Source: Paenibacillus gallinarum
Lineage (GTDB): Bacteria; Bacillota; Bacilli; Paenibacillales; Paenibacillaceae
DNA length: 61,660 nt
Assembly: GCF_014836635.1 (NCBI RefSeq)
Contig: NZ_JACSQL010000019.1
Location: 1-61,660, forward strand
Direction of reading: 5' to 3'
Positions within the stretch are counted from its first letter, which is position 1, and every line of letters starts with the position of its first letter. The position numbers were made by a program, and so were the translations under genes. Below, piece by piece: positions 27,395 to 36,955 of the stretch. Under the pieces are notes generated by a model. The model ran no database searches and was not told the DNA's origin. It was given only the letters and a program-made list of their open reading frames with translations.

Positions 27395-27462
27395 GAAAAA
27401 GCAGCCGTCATAATTGACCGCTGCTTTTCAATTTAAGAAGTAGCTACCGTTTTCCTAGTAAC
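27395..27462. repeat. Dispersed hairpin/CCCGTTAG repeat, copy at 27.4 kb
   Basis: Hairpin GAAAAAGCAGCCGTCA/TGACCGCTGCTTTTC and a degenerate arm GCTACCGTTTTCCTAGTAAC. It ends 18 nt from the stop of the metallo-hydrolase gene (27480) and coincides with the break point of the LtaS-GDPD relic. Functions as a terminator in the minus direction (T5 after the stem). Confidence 0.75.
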
Positions 27463-27479
27463 TCATTCAAACCCAGGGA

Positions 27480-28364
27480 CTAATTTTCGTTTATTCTTCG
27501 CAGTTCAAATGCTTCGCCTGGTGCCAATACATGTATACGTTTCGGATTTACAACGCGTCCTTCCAGTGATTTGGGATCACCGTTAAATGCCTCCATATCA
27601 GGAGCATCCACACTTCCCCAGTGTGACAAAATTAAATTAGTGTCCGGGTAGGCATTTGCTAATTTGATAGCATTGTCCAACCCTATATGCCATGATTGAT
27701 CAGAAAAGTCAAAGAGTATTGCATCAGGTATTGGCATGTGAAGTTGTTCATCCAGTAGCCGGGAATCACCAACTACCCATATAGAGCCATCGGGAGTATT
27801 TATATAAAAACCGCAACAGTCTTCAAATTGAAAGACACGATTTTGATCCTTCAGCTCATTTTGCCATGCATGGTCGGCGGCTGTTAATTTAACATGAATA
27901 TGATCAATATCAAAAGTGTCATAAATATCATGACCACAACCGCCATTAATCTGTTCTTCCGTCATTAATTCGGCAACATAATTTGTCGTATGATAAGTAT
28001 CGCATACCGCATTCAGTGCACTGCATGTCTCACGACTAAAATGATCATTATCGGAATGAGTAATTAATATCGAATCCAGATGAGGAACATCTGGGGGAGT
28101 AATAGGCATATCAATTAATAAGGGCATATCAAAACCAATTAATACAGGATCGATCATAATGCATGTTCCGTGGCTATTCATAAACAATCCTGAATTTCCT
28201 AACCAGCGAATGGTTGTATTTTCCGTTTTCTCAAAAGCTTCTTTTCCAAATGGTTGTGTTTTTGGTGCTGTAGCTTGTCCTTTATTTTCCTTCAAGTCTA
28301 TTACCTGCCTTTCTTGTTTTCCAGATGGTGTATAAATCAAATTACAAATAGTTGAGAAACTCAT
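27480..28364 (-). CDS. Metallo-beta-lactamase-fold hydrolase (UlaG/YtkL/NAPE-PLD-like)
   Basis: 294 residues. Metal-binding motif THSDNDHFS (variant of HxHxDH with Ser-Asp), then a distal His in TAADHAWQ, Asp in VVGDSR and His in LILSHWG. The fold and the spacing fit the UlaG/NAPE-PLD branch. Cytoplasmic; substrate unknown, possibly a phosphodiester or lactone. The ribosome site is weak, and about 45 N-terminal residues are extra relative to the core domain. Terminated by the repeat copy at 27.4 kb. Confidence 0.8.
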   Translation of the reverse strand: MSFSTICNLIYTPSGKQERQVIDLKENKGQATAPKTQPFGKEAFEKTENTTIRWLGNSGLFMNSHGTCIMIDPVLIGFDMPLLIDMPITPPDVPHLDSILITHSDNDHFSRETCSALNAVCDTYHTTNYVAELMTEEQINGGCGHDIYDTFDIDHIHVKLTAADHAWQNELKDQNRVFQFEDCCGFYINTPDGSIWVVGDSRLLDEQLHMPIPDAILFDFSDQSWHIGLDNAIKLANAYPDTNLILSHWGSVDAPDMEAFNGDPKSLEGRVVNPKRIHVLAPGEAFELRRINEN

Positions 28365-28543
28365 TTCTTTTGTTCAGTTTATCTCAATTCGAAATGAAAA
28401 TCATACTAAAAGCTTAATAAATATGTGGTGCACTTTTTTTGGTGGTAACGAATTCATCATATTCATAAGAAGTCCAAGCTGTTTTACACCCTTATCCATA
28501 CAATATTCCGAATCTACTAGATATTACTAGAGGAGGAGTATGG

Positions 28544-29713
28544 ATGTTGTTATGGTTAGGGCTTTCTATCGCTACCCCCGTCTTGTTCACTATTATTCTC
28601 TATCGTTATTTGGATAAAAGGGCTGATCGCAAGTTCCACCCTCATGCCCAAAACGAGCTTATCATCAAATTTATTGATGGAACATCACAGGAGGATATGG
28701 ATGCACTTTACAAAAAAACAAAATGCACAATTAAGGAGTCCTACGATGATTTAGGTTTTCATCGGATTACTTCAGATCGTAAAATGCGCAGAATGCTTAA
28801 GCTCTATTCAAAAAGCAAACTGATCAAATTTGCAGAGCCTAATCATGAGTATAAAGCATTTTTTACTCCAAACGACCCGTTCTTCCCAGGTTATCAGTAT
28901 GGGCCGCAAAGAGTTATAGCTCCTGCTGCCTGGGATATTACGCAAAGTTCCGCGAATATCAGGATCGCGATTGTAGATACAGGTGTTCAGCCGGATCACC
29001 CGGAACTTGCAGGAAAGCTGCTAACTGGGTACGACTATGTGGATTGGGACCCGAATCCAAGTGATGGTAACGGACACGGAACACATGTGGCAGGGATTGC
29101 CGCTGCTGCTACAAATAACGGAGTTGGTATTGCAGGTATGGCTCCCTTTGCCTCTATTATCCCTATACGTTCGCTAGATAATAACGGGAATGGTTTGTTG
29201 TCGAGCGTGGCTAATGGTATCGTCTATGCTGCTAATAATGGAGCGCATGTCGTTAACCTGAGTCTGGGTTCGCTAGCGAATGATTCATTTCTTCAAGCAG
29301 CTGTACAGTATGCATGGGACCGAGGTGCAGTTGTTATCGCGTCTGCAGGTAATAGCAATTCGTCCACCCCTGTTTATCCCGCCTATCTTCCCGGTGTCGT
29401 TTCCGTTGCATCAACGAATTCTTCGGATGTTAAATCAACCTTCTCCAACTACGGCGCATGGGTTGATGTTGCTGCTCCTGGAGAACAAATCTTATCTACC
29501 TACGTGGGAACCAGCTATGCTTACTTAAGCGGAACATCGATGGCGGCTCCACACGTCTCAGGATTAGCAGCACTCCTTGCATCTCAAGGTAGAACCAATA
29601 CCAATGTAAGAGATTGTATTGTTTTCACCTGCGATCCGATACCAGGAACGGGAACCTATTGGACGCAGGGTCGAATAAATGCACTTCGAGCCGTGCAGCA
29701 GCCAGTTCTTTAG
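28544..29713 (+). CDS. S8-family serine protease (subtilisin/thermitase-like)
   Basis: 389 residues, AGAGGAGGAG before the ATG. An N-terminal hydrophobic helix (3-21) acts as signal or anchor; residues 36-103 resemble an inhibitor propeptide (ELIIKFIDGTS, LIKFAEPNHEY). The catalytic triad is Asp145 (IAIVDTGV), His178 (GNGHGTHVAG) and Ser332 (SGTSMAAPHVSG), with oxyanion Asn270. Expected to be secreted or surface-exposed and to autoprocess. The C-terminal DPIPGTGTYWTQGRINALRAV is the typical thermitase-like closing segment. Confidence 0.92.
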   Translation: MLLWLGLSIATPVLFTIILYRYLDKRADRKFHPHAQNELIIKFIDGTSQEDMDALYKKTKCTIKESYDDLGFHRITSDRKMRRMLKLYSKSKLIKFAEPNHEYKAFFTPNDPFFPGYQYGPQRVIAPAAWDITQSSANIRIAIVDTGVQPDHPELAGKLLTGYDYVDWDPNPSDGNGHGTHVAGIAAAATNNGVGIAGMAPFASIIPIRSLDNNGNGLLSSVANGIVYAANNGAHVVNLSLGSLANDSFLQAAVQYAWDRGAVVIASAGNSNSSTPVYPAYLPGVVSVASTNSSDVKSTFSNYGAWVDVAAPGEQILSTYVGTSYAYLSGTSMAAPHVSGLAALLASQGRTNTNVRDCIVFTCDPIPGTGTYWTQGRINALRAVQQPVL

Positions 29714-30055
29714 GTCAAATGATAACCGCTCAGGAGCATCCAACAAGCAAAAGTGATGAGTAAGCTTTTGCAATTTATTGAGAATGAATTAACTTATTAA
29801 GATCAATCTCTGTATTATCGCCTCTTCTTCACATAATCGTATTGATCTAGACCTCTACCATATGAAGATCTTCAGTAGAGGTCTTAAAAATCCCGCCCTT
29901 GTTCAATTGAAAAACTATTTAATTCTTCTCTTGGCTGATGTATAACCACCAATGATTCGAGGGAACAGATCGGTGCAACTTCATTCACGTCACTGTACTA
30001 TGTTTTTTCAACGAGAGAGCAAGGAGCATTTATCTATAGTCAGGTGGTATTTTCC
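29714..30055. other. Intergenic region with a terminator-like hairpin
   Basis: GACCTCTAC (29850-29858) pairs with GTAGAGGTC (29875-29883), followed by TTAAAAA. Otherwise no gene is seen between the protease and the dehydrogenase. Confidence 0.4.
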
Positions 30056-31057
30056 TTAAAACAGGCCTGGATGATAGGTTTCATCTTCCGGTTTTATGCT
30101 TATAATGACCTTCCCGATTGCATGGCCTTCTCCAAAATACTCCAGGGCCTGTGCTGCATTTTGTAAAGAATAACTCTTATCAATGACAGGCTTCACTTGG
30201 CCTGTTTCAACTAAGGTCTTCCATATCAACTGATCATCGTGATTAGGCTTATGTATGAGTATTCCCCCTTTCTTTTTATCAATCTTAGACATGAGCGGTG
30301 CTGCTAATAGAGTCTGGAGAATTCGAGTCGTAGAACCACCAACCATTACATATCTCCCACCTGTTTTAAGTACACGCTTGATTTGAGTGACAGATTGCTT
30401 TCCTACAACGTCGAGGATGAGGTCGTAATGTTTATCCTGAGCAGTAAAATTTTCTTTCATATAATCGACGACATGATCAGCTCCGATGGAAAGCAGTGTT
30501 TCTAACTTTTTAGTATGATCTACACCGGTTACTTCTGCTTCAAGCCATTTAGCATATTGGATGGCAAACGTCCCCACCCCACCACCTGCCCCATTTATAA
30601 GAACATGCTCCCCTTTTTGCAGGTGTCCTTTATTACGTAGACCTTGTAAAGCTAAAACGGCTGCCTGTGGAATGGCTGCGGCCTGCGAAAAGCTGATTGA
30701 TTCAGGCTTTGGCGTTAACGCTTCCTCGCTGGCACAAACATACTCTGCAAATCCACCCCAGCCACATGAAGAAAGATCTCCGAACACCTCGTCTCCTGGT
30801 TTACATCGTTTGACGTGCATTCCCACCGAAATGACCCTTCCTGCTACGTCAGCCCCTAGAATTCTATATCGGGGGTGACGCAGGGCACCTATACGGTTCA
30901 TAAATGGTTTCCCTCGAAGGAGGTCCCAATCCCAGGAATTCACCGAAGCGGCGTGGACCTCGATCAAGACTTCGTTGTCCTTAGGCTTCGGGATTTCTAC
31001 TTTTTCTAACCGGAGGACTTCTGGTGTTCCGTAGAAATCATACACCATTGCGTCCAT
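30056..31057 (-). CDS. Zinc-independent medium-chain dehydrogenase/reductase (quinone-oxidoreductase-like)
   Basis: 333 residues from the ATG at 31057 (AAGGAG ahead); a frame to 31117 would add an unlikely leader. GroES-like N-domain with VLIEVHAASVNSWDWDLLRG, and the Rossmann motif INGAGGGVGTFAIQYAKWLEAEVTGV. There are no zinc ligands, as in QOR/ETR-type enzymes. Reduces quinones or activated enones with NADPH in the cytoplasm. Divergent from the DUF2243-CtaG pair. Confidence 0.88.
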   Translation of the reverse strand: MDAMVYDFYGTPEVLRLEKVEIPKPKDNEVLIEVHAASVNSWDWDLLRGKPFMNRIGALRHPRYRILGADVAGRVISVGMHVKRCKPGDEVFGDLSSCGWGGFAEYVCASEEALTPKPESISFSQAAAIPQAAVLALQGLRNKGHLQKGEHVLINGAGGGVGTFAIQYAKWLEAEVTGVDHTKKLETLLSIGADHVVDYMKENFTAQDKHYDLILDVVGKQSVTQIKRVLKTGGRYVMVGGSTTRILQTLLAAPLMSKIDKKKGGILIHKPNHDDQLIWKTLVETGQVKPVIDKSYSLQNAAQALEYFGEGHAIGKVIISIKPEDETYHPGLF

Positions 31058-31296
31058 TGAATTAATACACTCCTTCTTGGTTGACCCAGTAGGAAACATA
31101 ATTCCGCTCATCATCATTCTCCATTCGCATAAGAAAATTGACTAGTTGATAGTCTCACGCGCTGATCTCTCAACCGTATGACTCTAAATTCTTCAATGAC
31201 TTTATATGTGGTTTACTGTATTTCTTTGAGGGTAAGACTATCAATAGATGTATGAAGAATTCAAGCATAACTAATATGTAAAAAAGGGGTTCAATC

Positions 31297-31800
31297 ATGG
31301 GGAATGAGAAAATAAGGATAAATAGTTCTACCGGACATAATTACTCGTCCCGTAATTTATGGTCAGGAATTTTATTCGGCTTCGGTGTCATAGCTTTTAT
31401 AGATGAGGTGGTGTTCCACCAACTTTTGCACTGGCACCACTTTTATGATAAGTCCACCAGCGACATTGGCCTTGTATCCGACGGCTTATTCCATGCCTTT
31501 AGTTTCTTTGCAACCATAGGATCTTCATTCATGCTCGCTGACCTTAGACGACGAGATTCTTTCTCGCCACGCAGGTGGATTGGAGGGATTCTGCTAGGGG
31601 CAGGTTCTTTCCAACTTTATGACGGTATTATTCAGCATAAGATTATGCGATTACACCAGATTCGTTATCATGTTGATATTATCCCATATGATTTGGTATG
31701 GAATATTTCAGCCCTCGTTTTATTAATTGTCGGAATTGTTATTACGATACATACGAGTCCGAAACGAATGCCTTCGGAAGGAAAAGTTTATTATGACTAA
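31297..31800 (+). CDS. DUF2243 membrane protein
   Basis: 167 residues, AAAAAGGGG ahead. Four membrane helices; histidine-rich conserved blocks FGVIAFIDEVVFHQLLHWHHFYD, DGLFHAFSFFAT, FQLYDGIIQHKIMRLHQIRY and VDIIPYDLVWN typify DUF2243. The histidines suggest metal or haem handling. Overlaps the following CtaG gene by 8 nt, a pairing often seen in Bacillales and proteobacteria. Confidence 0.88.
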   Translation: MGNEKIRINSSTGHNYSSRNLWSGILFGFGVIAFIDEVVFHQLLHWHHFYDKSTSDIGLVSDGLFHAFSFFATIGSSFMLADLRRRDSFSPRRWIGGILLGAGSFQLYDGIIQHKIMRLHQIRYHVDIIPYDLVWNISALVLLIVGIVITIHTSPKRMPSEGKVYYD

Positions 31801-32638
31801 CCACCATATGAGTCATTCACATAGCGGTACCCTCGACTTAGGTTCATCTTTATTTATTCCGGTCTTAATTACTGTAACAGCATTCGCACTATATTTTTAT
31901 GCTGCCTGGTCTTCTAATCGGCGCTGCAGGCAGTGGCCAACTTATCGCTATGCTTGCTTCATAATCGGTGTATTGTGCTCGGCGTCAGCCGTTACAGGTC
32001 CGCTCGCTGATTGGGCACATCTAGACTTTAGGGCACATATGCTGGGCCATTTGCTCTTAGGTATGTTAGGACCACTGCTCATCGTCTTGTCTTCGCCACT
32101 CACTCTTGCTCTTCGGACAATGAAAGTATACTGGGCAAGACGAGTCACCCGATTGCTAAGATCCAGACCCTTATTATTAATAACCCATCCCATATCAGCA
32201 GCCATTCTTAATATCGGTGGACTGTGGCTAATATACGGTACGGGTCTCTATACTGCGATGCAATATAGTATGCTTATTCATACTTTGGTTCACTTTCATG
32301 TCTTTGCTGCTGGTTACCTCTTTACGGCTTCCATGATCTATACGGAACCTATCCCGCATCGCACTAGCTATACCTTCCGGTCTCTTACGATGATCGTGGC
32401 CTTTGCAGGTCACGGAATATTATCGAAGAGGATTTATGCAAATCCTCCTGAAGGAATCCCTCTAGATCAAGGCCAAACTGGTGGTTTATTAATGTATTAT
32501 GGGGGTGATTTGATCGATCTTGTTTTAATTTTCATATTCTGTCTTCAATGGTATCGGTCTTTCCATCCTACTTTCGTTACTCATTCCTCTAAACGAAAAA
32601 GCGAGATATTCGAAGGGGATCGGAATGGGTTGTTTTGA
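31793..32638 (+). CDS. ctaG: Cytochrome c oxidase assembly protein, caa3-type CtaG
   Basis: 281 residues from the ATG at 31793, GGAAGGAAAAG ahead. About seven membrane helices. Characteristic CtaG_BS blocks: SAVTGPLADWAHLDFRAHMLGHLLLGMLGPLLIVLSSP (in part), LIHTLVHFHVFAAGYLF, and MYYGGDLIDL. Needed for CuA/CuB delivery to caa3-type oxidase in Bacillus. Translationally coupled to DUF2243. No oxidase genes in the window. Confidence 0.9.
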   Translation: MTNHHMSHSHSGTLDLGSSLFIPVLITVTAFALYFYAAWSSNRRCRQWPTYRYACFIIGVLCSASAVTGPLADWAHLDFRAHMLGHLLLGMLGPLLIVLSSPLTLALRTMKVYWARRVTRLLRSRPLLLITHPISAAILNIGGLWLIYGTGLYTAMQYSMLIHTLVHFHVFAAGYLFTASMIYTEPIPHRTSYTFRSLTMIVAFAGHGILSKRIYANPPEGIPLDQGQTGGLLMYYGGDLIDLVLIFIFCLQWYRSFHPTFVTHSSKRKSEIFEGDRNGLF

Positions 32639-32668
32639 GTTTAGAAAAACGGACAATTACTCAGTGAT

Positions 32669-32755
32669 ATGGAGGGTGTATTTATAATATATGCAGTATA
32701 TTCTGAAACAGAAGAAATGAGACGATATACGAATACAGCGGCAGCTGGTTACTAA
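32669..32755 (+). other. Short frame ending in a strong hairpin
   Basis: 28 codons (MEGVFIIYAVYSETEEMRRY...) whose stop lies in the loop of the hairpin at 32732-32772. No clear ribosome site for the ATG. Could be the stump of a lost gene. Confidence 0.2.
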
Positions 32756-32772
32756 CCGGCTGCCGCTGTATT
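32732..32772. terminator. Strong hairpin after the CtaG gene
   Basis: AATACAGCGGCAGC/GCTGCCGCTGTATT, 14-bp perfect stem. No long T tract. Its CAGC-rich stem resembles the hairpins of the dispersed repeat, but the arms are absent. Confidence 0.6.
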
Positions 32773-32900
32773 ATGGAGTTGTGAGCTCGAGTTCGTACTT
32801 AATCCTCACGATTAAAGATGTAATAGCAACTTTTCAGATCCTAATTAATGAACGAGCCTCCTCAAATTCGGCTGGTGGATCGTTTAATTGAATCTCTTTT

Positions 32901-33365
32901 TTAAGGCCACCTAGTGTCAGAACTTATCAGAACAACTTGTCCCTTGGGTAGGCCTGATCCACCGTAAATATTCACTGTATAAGCACCTGAAGGAACAGGT
33001 GGCATATTATCATTGTTTATAAATTCTACTGTTTCACCTGCTTCAACTGTTTCATTAAAAATAATAGTATTCTTACTGTTGTGCTTTACTTCAATTCTAA
33101 AAGGCTGTGCACCTGTATTTTTTGCATCAAGTTTTATATAGGGATATCCAATTGACACAAAATAATCGGTTACAGGGTCCACGGTATCACGCTCTAAAAC
33201 CCAATTTAATATATCTTTGAGTGAATAAGGGCTAACTTCATTGATTTCATTGCCTTCTTCGGGACTAACATCGTCATTACTTGCCAAAGAAAAACTAGCA
33301 ATTCCAGTTATAAGGGAGATAGACAATACAGTTGTTCCAATCATCTTTATGATTTTATTCTTCAT
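32901..33365 (-). CDS. Secreted protein of unknown function
   Basis: 154 residues, AAAGGAATG ahead. A Sec signal peptide without lipobox (cleavage likely after SFSLAS, about residue 29). The mature domain is beta-rich (YIKLDAKNTGAQPFRIEVKHN, GETVEFINND, GAYTVNIYGGSGLPKG), resembling small extracellular domains that dress the cell surface. The family is not recognised. Confidence 0.65.
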   Translation of the reverse strand: MKNKIIKMIGTTVLSISLITGIASFSLASNDDVSPEEGNEINEVSPYSLKDILNWVLERDTVDPVTDYFVSIGYPYIKLDAKNTGAQPFRIEVKHNSKNTIIFNETVEAGETVEFINNDNMPPVPSGAYTVNIYGGSGLPKGQVVLISSDTRWP

Positions 33366-33498
33366 TCATTTAACATTCCTTTCAGGTAATCATGCAAAAA
33401 GAATCATAACATGACAAAATGCATACGACCAAAACCGTCAACATAATGCATATAACGACATTTATAGAACATGAGGGACGATATTTATCTCTTAAAGA

Positions 33499-33975
33499 CT
33501 ACATTCCTATACGTAAAAATTCCATAGGAGAGTTTCTTACAAAATGTTTCTCGATAAATGTAAGAACGTCATCATTACCGGGTATACTAACTCTTTCTAT
33601 GGCTTCAGTAAATGTCAACCATTCGTAATCACTATGTTCATTGTTTAAAATCACTTCTTGATCATCATCCACATATCCCACAAATACCGGCGCAACATAA
33701 ATGTAATTTTCTTTTGCAGAGTAGAATTGATCGAACTTATTTGAAGTAAAAAGGGAAACATTTGTAATACCTGTCTCTTCACGAATTTCTCTTAGCGCAG
33801 TCTCCCAGGCTTTTTCCCCTTCTTCAATACCGCCGCCAATATAACACCAAATATCTCGTAATACAGAAGTAGCTCGCTTTAATAACAGCACTTTGTAACC
33901 ACAGGGTGTGTTTTTAAGTAGTACTACTGCAACGCCTTTACATCTCAAAGGAACTTCATGTTGTACTCTGTTCAT
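33499..33975 (-). CDS. Nudix hydrolase
   Basis: 158 residues from the ATG at 33975 (GGAG nine nt ahead). The Nudix box GX5EX7REUXEEXGU is perfect: Gly48, Glu54, Arg62, Glu63, Glu66, Glu67, Gly69. Hydrolyses nucleoside diphosphates linked to another moiety, with Mg2+; the exact substrate is not evident. Single-gene unit on the minus strand. Confidence 0.92.
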   Translation of the reverse strand: MNRVQHEVPLRCKGVAVVLLKNTPCGYKVLLLKRATSVLRDIWCYIGGGIEEGEKAWETALREIREETGITNVSLFTSNKFDQFYSAKENYIYVAPVFVGYVDDDQEVILNNEHSDYEWLTFTEAIERVSIPGNDDVLTFIEKHFVRNSPMEFLRIGM

Positions 33976-34154
33976 AATGTGGCTCTCCAATTCCTACTTC
34001 TAATATAAAAGGTGATTATTGTATATTTTGCTGGTACACTTTAAGAATAAATTATAGCTCTAATAAGAGCCATTAAATGGCCGATATAAATAGAGAAATC
34101 GCATTCATAAATGTTATTTTAAAGCATAAACAACCGTATTGTGAGGTTATAATC

Positions 34155-34703
34155 ATGATCAAAAATATGATCCATGCGACTATAAAAAATATATGGAAAC
34201 ACAGCATTTCTAAGGATTATGACCAACATTACCTATTAAGAGAAGATTCTTTAAAGAACGCTTTTTATTTTCATCTTCGCTCATCACTTGCTAATATTCT
34301 AACCGAGCAAAATATAAGAATTTATACGGAATTGCATTATAGAGACATGATTTCTCCTAATAGCAGAGCAGATCTTGCTGTGGTAAAACTGAACGCTACG
34401 AATGAAATTCAGGAAGTATTAGCTGTTATAGAATTTAAATATAAAAAAGCCAATGTACATGAACGATATTATCAAGATGATGTAAGAAAGGTCATCAACA
34501 TAATTAAGTTGTCTCCCCACGCGATTTACGATAATACATACTTTTATCTGGCATCACTAAACGAGACAGATTACGAACCAATTCACTCTGAACACCTTTC
34601 ATATACTACCGAAGAAGAAAGAATATCAGGTGCAGGGCGTATTACAGAATTACTTGGCTATCGGGAAAATGGAGTGTCCACTTGGTATAGTATTGATCAC
34701 TAA
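34155..34703 (+). CDS. Hypothetical protein with PD-(D/E)XK nuclease-like motif
   Basis: 182 residues from the ATG at 34155 (GTGAGG eight nt ahead); the frame continues upstream to 34077 without a ribosome site. LRSSLAN, then SRADLAVVKL and VIEFKYKK carry the Asp...Glu-X-Lys arrangement of PD-(D/E)XK nucleases. No methylase or partner gene is adjacent. It could be a stand-alone nuclease, a repair enzyme or a remnant of a restriction system. Confidence 0.55.
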   Translation: MIKNMIHATIKNIWKHSISKDYDQHYLLREDSLKNAFYFHLRSSLANILTEQNIRIYTELHYRDMISPNSRADLAVVKLNATNEIQEVLAVIEFKYKKANVHERYYQDDVRKVINIIKLSPHAIYDNTYFYLASLNETDYEPIHSEHLSYTTEEERISGAGRITELLGYRENGVSTWYSIDH

Positions 34704-34780
34704 GCCCAGTTTCGTAATGTTAACGTCTAGAGTAAGCTCGTTATCTCTTTTCCCGACACAGTAAGCCTAATCTGTCACGA

Positions 34781-35248
34781 CTACAGGACAAACTCAGCGT
34801 ATACTTCACCCGAAGGATGGGTATTCCCTGTCTCAACAAAGCCTAGTGATGAATATAAATTTTTGGATACTACATTTTCAGGTTTATATGTAAGTTCAAC
34901 GACCCTAGCTTTTCCATGAGGAGATGATTTTGAAAATTCTATCGCTTTTACCATAGCCTCTTTACCATACCCTTTGCCTTGGTATCGCTTATCAATCATA
35001 AACTTAAAAACTCCATAGCTGCTGTATTCAAAATTTCCATCACCATCGTCATAATACATGCTTATAAAACCGACCATTTTTTCGTCTTTATAAATCGCAA
35101 ATGTAATAATGACCTGTCCTTCTTTTGAGGCAATATAAGCTTCTGCGAGTGCATGTTGATTAGAAGAGATAAAGCGTTTCTGTTCCTCTGTAACTTGTAG
35201 CTCAATACATTCAATATAGTTATCCCACGTTATTTCTCTAAATTCCAT
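34781..35248 (-). CDS. GNAT acetyltransferase, BltD-like (polyamine acetyltransferase type)
   Basis: 155 residues, AGGGAGGG ahead. Acetyl-CoA loop RYQGKGYG, C-terminal NLYSSLGFVETG. The N-terminus (WDNYIECIELQVTEEQKRFISSN) matches my recollection of the Bacillus spermine/spermidine acetyltransferase BltD. Cytoplasmic transfer of acetyl to a polyamine is inferred. A paralogue lies at 41161-41637. Confidence 0.8.
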   Translation of the reverse strand: MEFREITWDNYIECIELQVTEEQKRFISSNQHALAEAYIASKEGQVIITFAIYKDEKMVGFISMYYDDGDGNFEYSSYGVFKFMIDKRYQGKGYGKEAMVKAIEFSKSSPHGKARVVELTYKPENVVSKNLYSSLGFVETGNTHPSGEVYAEFVL

Positions 35249-35425
35249 TAATCGATCCCTCCCTAAAAAATATCCGATATCTATAAGAGTTCCATTTATA
35301 TTGGTAGTATCCTCTCCATAAGCTTAATAATTTTCATTTCGTAATGATTTCAGCATCAGAATCGAACTGATTCAAAAATACACTTCTATATTTAATGTTT
35401 TCTGTAAGTTCAATAGAAAGCACTC

Positions 35426-36402
35426 TTACAATCGTGAAAAATCCATGTCAATATAGGGAGTGTTATTTAGTAAGTTGGAATAATAGAAGCGACGAGCTTG
35501 TTCATCCCATTCACTCCAATCTGGAGCATTAAAATCTCTGCTTCTATACAGTGCAGATAGAACTCTGGCTTGCCTTAAGTCAATAAATAAAGGTATTTTC
35601 TTTAACCATACGGGACTAATCGTATTTTCTTTGCAATAGCCGTTCAAGAAGTTGGAAAAAAACGTTTTGTAATCTCCTTTCTTGCCTCTCCCTCCACTAC
35701 CCATGGAATCGGTATTTCGTAAAATAATGGTGTAGCTATATCAGATACAAACCAGTTATATTCCACCTCGTCAAAGTCGATAATATGAGCCTTCTCTCCA
35801 TCATTTAGATAATTACCGCTACTAATATCCCCATGAATAAGTCCGTATGTATCTTTATCCTTAGTAAGAGAGCTAACTTCCCCAATCAAACGATCGAAGC
35901 TGTTATGTAATTCTGACGGACAATATTTTTTAAATGAGGCTAGTAAAGCATTATCATTCCATTCATAACGTAAGTGCTTTGGAGTATAGTGATGAGAAAA
36001 CTTGTGAATTTTACCAACAAATTGACCTATATTCTCATAAAAAGTATTGCTATCCTCCGCAATTTTCGCATTTCTGCCAGCGACTTTTTCGAAAGCAGTC
36101 ACAACGAAAGCATCATCAATAACATGAATAAGCTCCCCAGTTAAAGACTGAATCGGTTTCGCTACTTTTACATTGGAATCAGCCAAAAACATGATGAACT
36201 CTAATTCCGCTTTCGTTAATAATTCATCTCGATGAGAGATATGAGCAATCCTTAGTATAACTTCTTGCTCTCCAGCCACCCCAGAATAAACAAAATTCTG
36301 AAACCCATTTAATTTGATCAATGAGTCTTCACGAACTCCATATTGTTCCGCTGCTTGTTTCAGTATATCTTGTTTGAATAGCTGTTTAATCTTCTTATCC
36401 AT
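35426..36402 (-). pseudogene. Aminoglycoside-phosphotransferase/homoserine-kinase-II-like protein with a frameshift
   Basis: The N-terminal part (start 36402, MDKKIKQLFKQD) runs to a stop near 35642; the C-terminal part continues in the -1 frame from about 35704 to 35426. The shift is at seven Ts (coding strand, about 35656-35662): one extra T would give RFF-SNFLNGYCKEN..., the expected continuation. The kinase core IHGDISSGNYL and IIDFDEVEYNWF is intact. Either a one-base deletion, a phase-variable tract, or a base-calling error. About 320 residues if restored. Small-molecule kinase; substrate unknown. Confidence 0.8.
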
Positions 36403-36485
36403 AGTATTAAAGATCACACTCCAAAGGTAGATTGATATTATTCTAATAGAAATCAAGTGATCTCTGTAAATAAAAAATAATTTTA

Positions 36486-36566
36486 ATTAAACTATCCCGT
36501 CCCTTTGGTAATGAAAATACAGCCGGTCTTTAAGCGGTTTCATTTTGTTGTTAGCTAATAGATGGT
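36486..36566. repeat. Dispersed hairpin/CCCGTTAG repeat, copy at 36.5 kb
   Basis: Left arm TTAAACTATCCCGTCCC, a short hairpin ATACAGCCGG...AGCGGTTT and a degraded right arm TTGTTGTTAGCTAATAG. Upstream of the kinase pseudogene rather than behind a stop codon. Confidence 0.5.
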
Positions 36567-36738
36567 CACATCTAGTTCCGTCCGATTAAGATAAGCGAAC
36601 CGAATCTATGAATTTGGTATGAATTCCCCCGAAAGTCAATGAATCAGACTCTAAATTTCATATCCATTCTTATTGGCTGATTATAACTCCCTTCTTTCGT
36701 CCAAATCGTATCCTTTATAGATAACTTTCTTATTATCA

Positions 36739-36841
36739 TTCAACTGTACTACCCGTTGGCTCAAAAGAAAAAAACAGCCGGATTTTTAATTGGCTGCTTA
36801 CTTGCTCTTATTGAGCTATCGTTTCCCGTTAGCGTAATGAC
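36739..36841. repeat. Dispersed hairpin/CCCGTTAG repeat, copy at 36.8 kb
   Basis: Left arm CAACTGTACTACCCGTTGG, hairpin AACAGCCGGATT/AATTGGCTGC, right arm TTGAGCTATCGTTTCCCGTTAG then CGTAATGA. Among the best-preserved copies; both arms are visible and are related to each other. Confidence 0.75.
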
Positions 36842-36920
36842 CTCACCTGTACGGTTCACCGTAATATACCCAAGCACATAGTACATTTTGATCGTAGGGT
36901 ATACATATGTATTTAATGAT

Positions 36921-36954
36921 AAAACCACAACCACTCCTAATAATGGAGTGGTTT
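36921..36954. terminator. Terminator of the S8-HEAT protein gene
   Basis: Stem AAACCACAACCACTCC/GGAGTGGTTT abutting the stop codon at 36956. Confidence 0.8.
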
Positions 36955-36955
36955 C

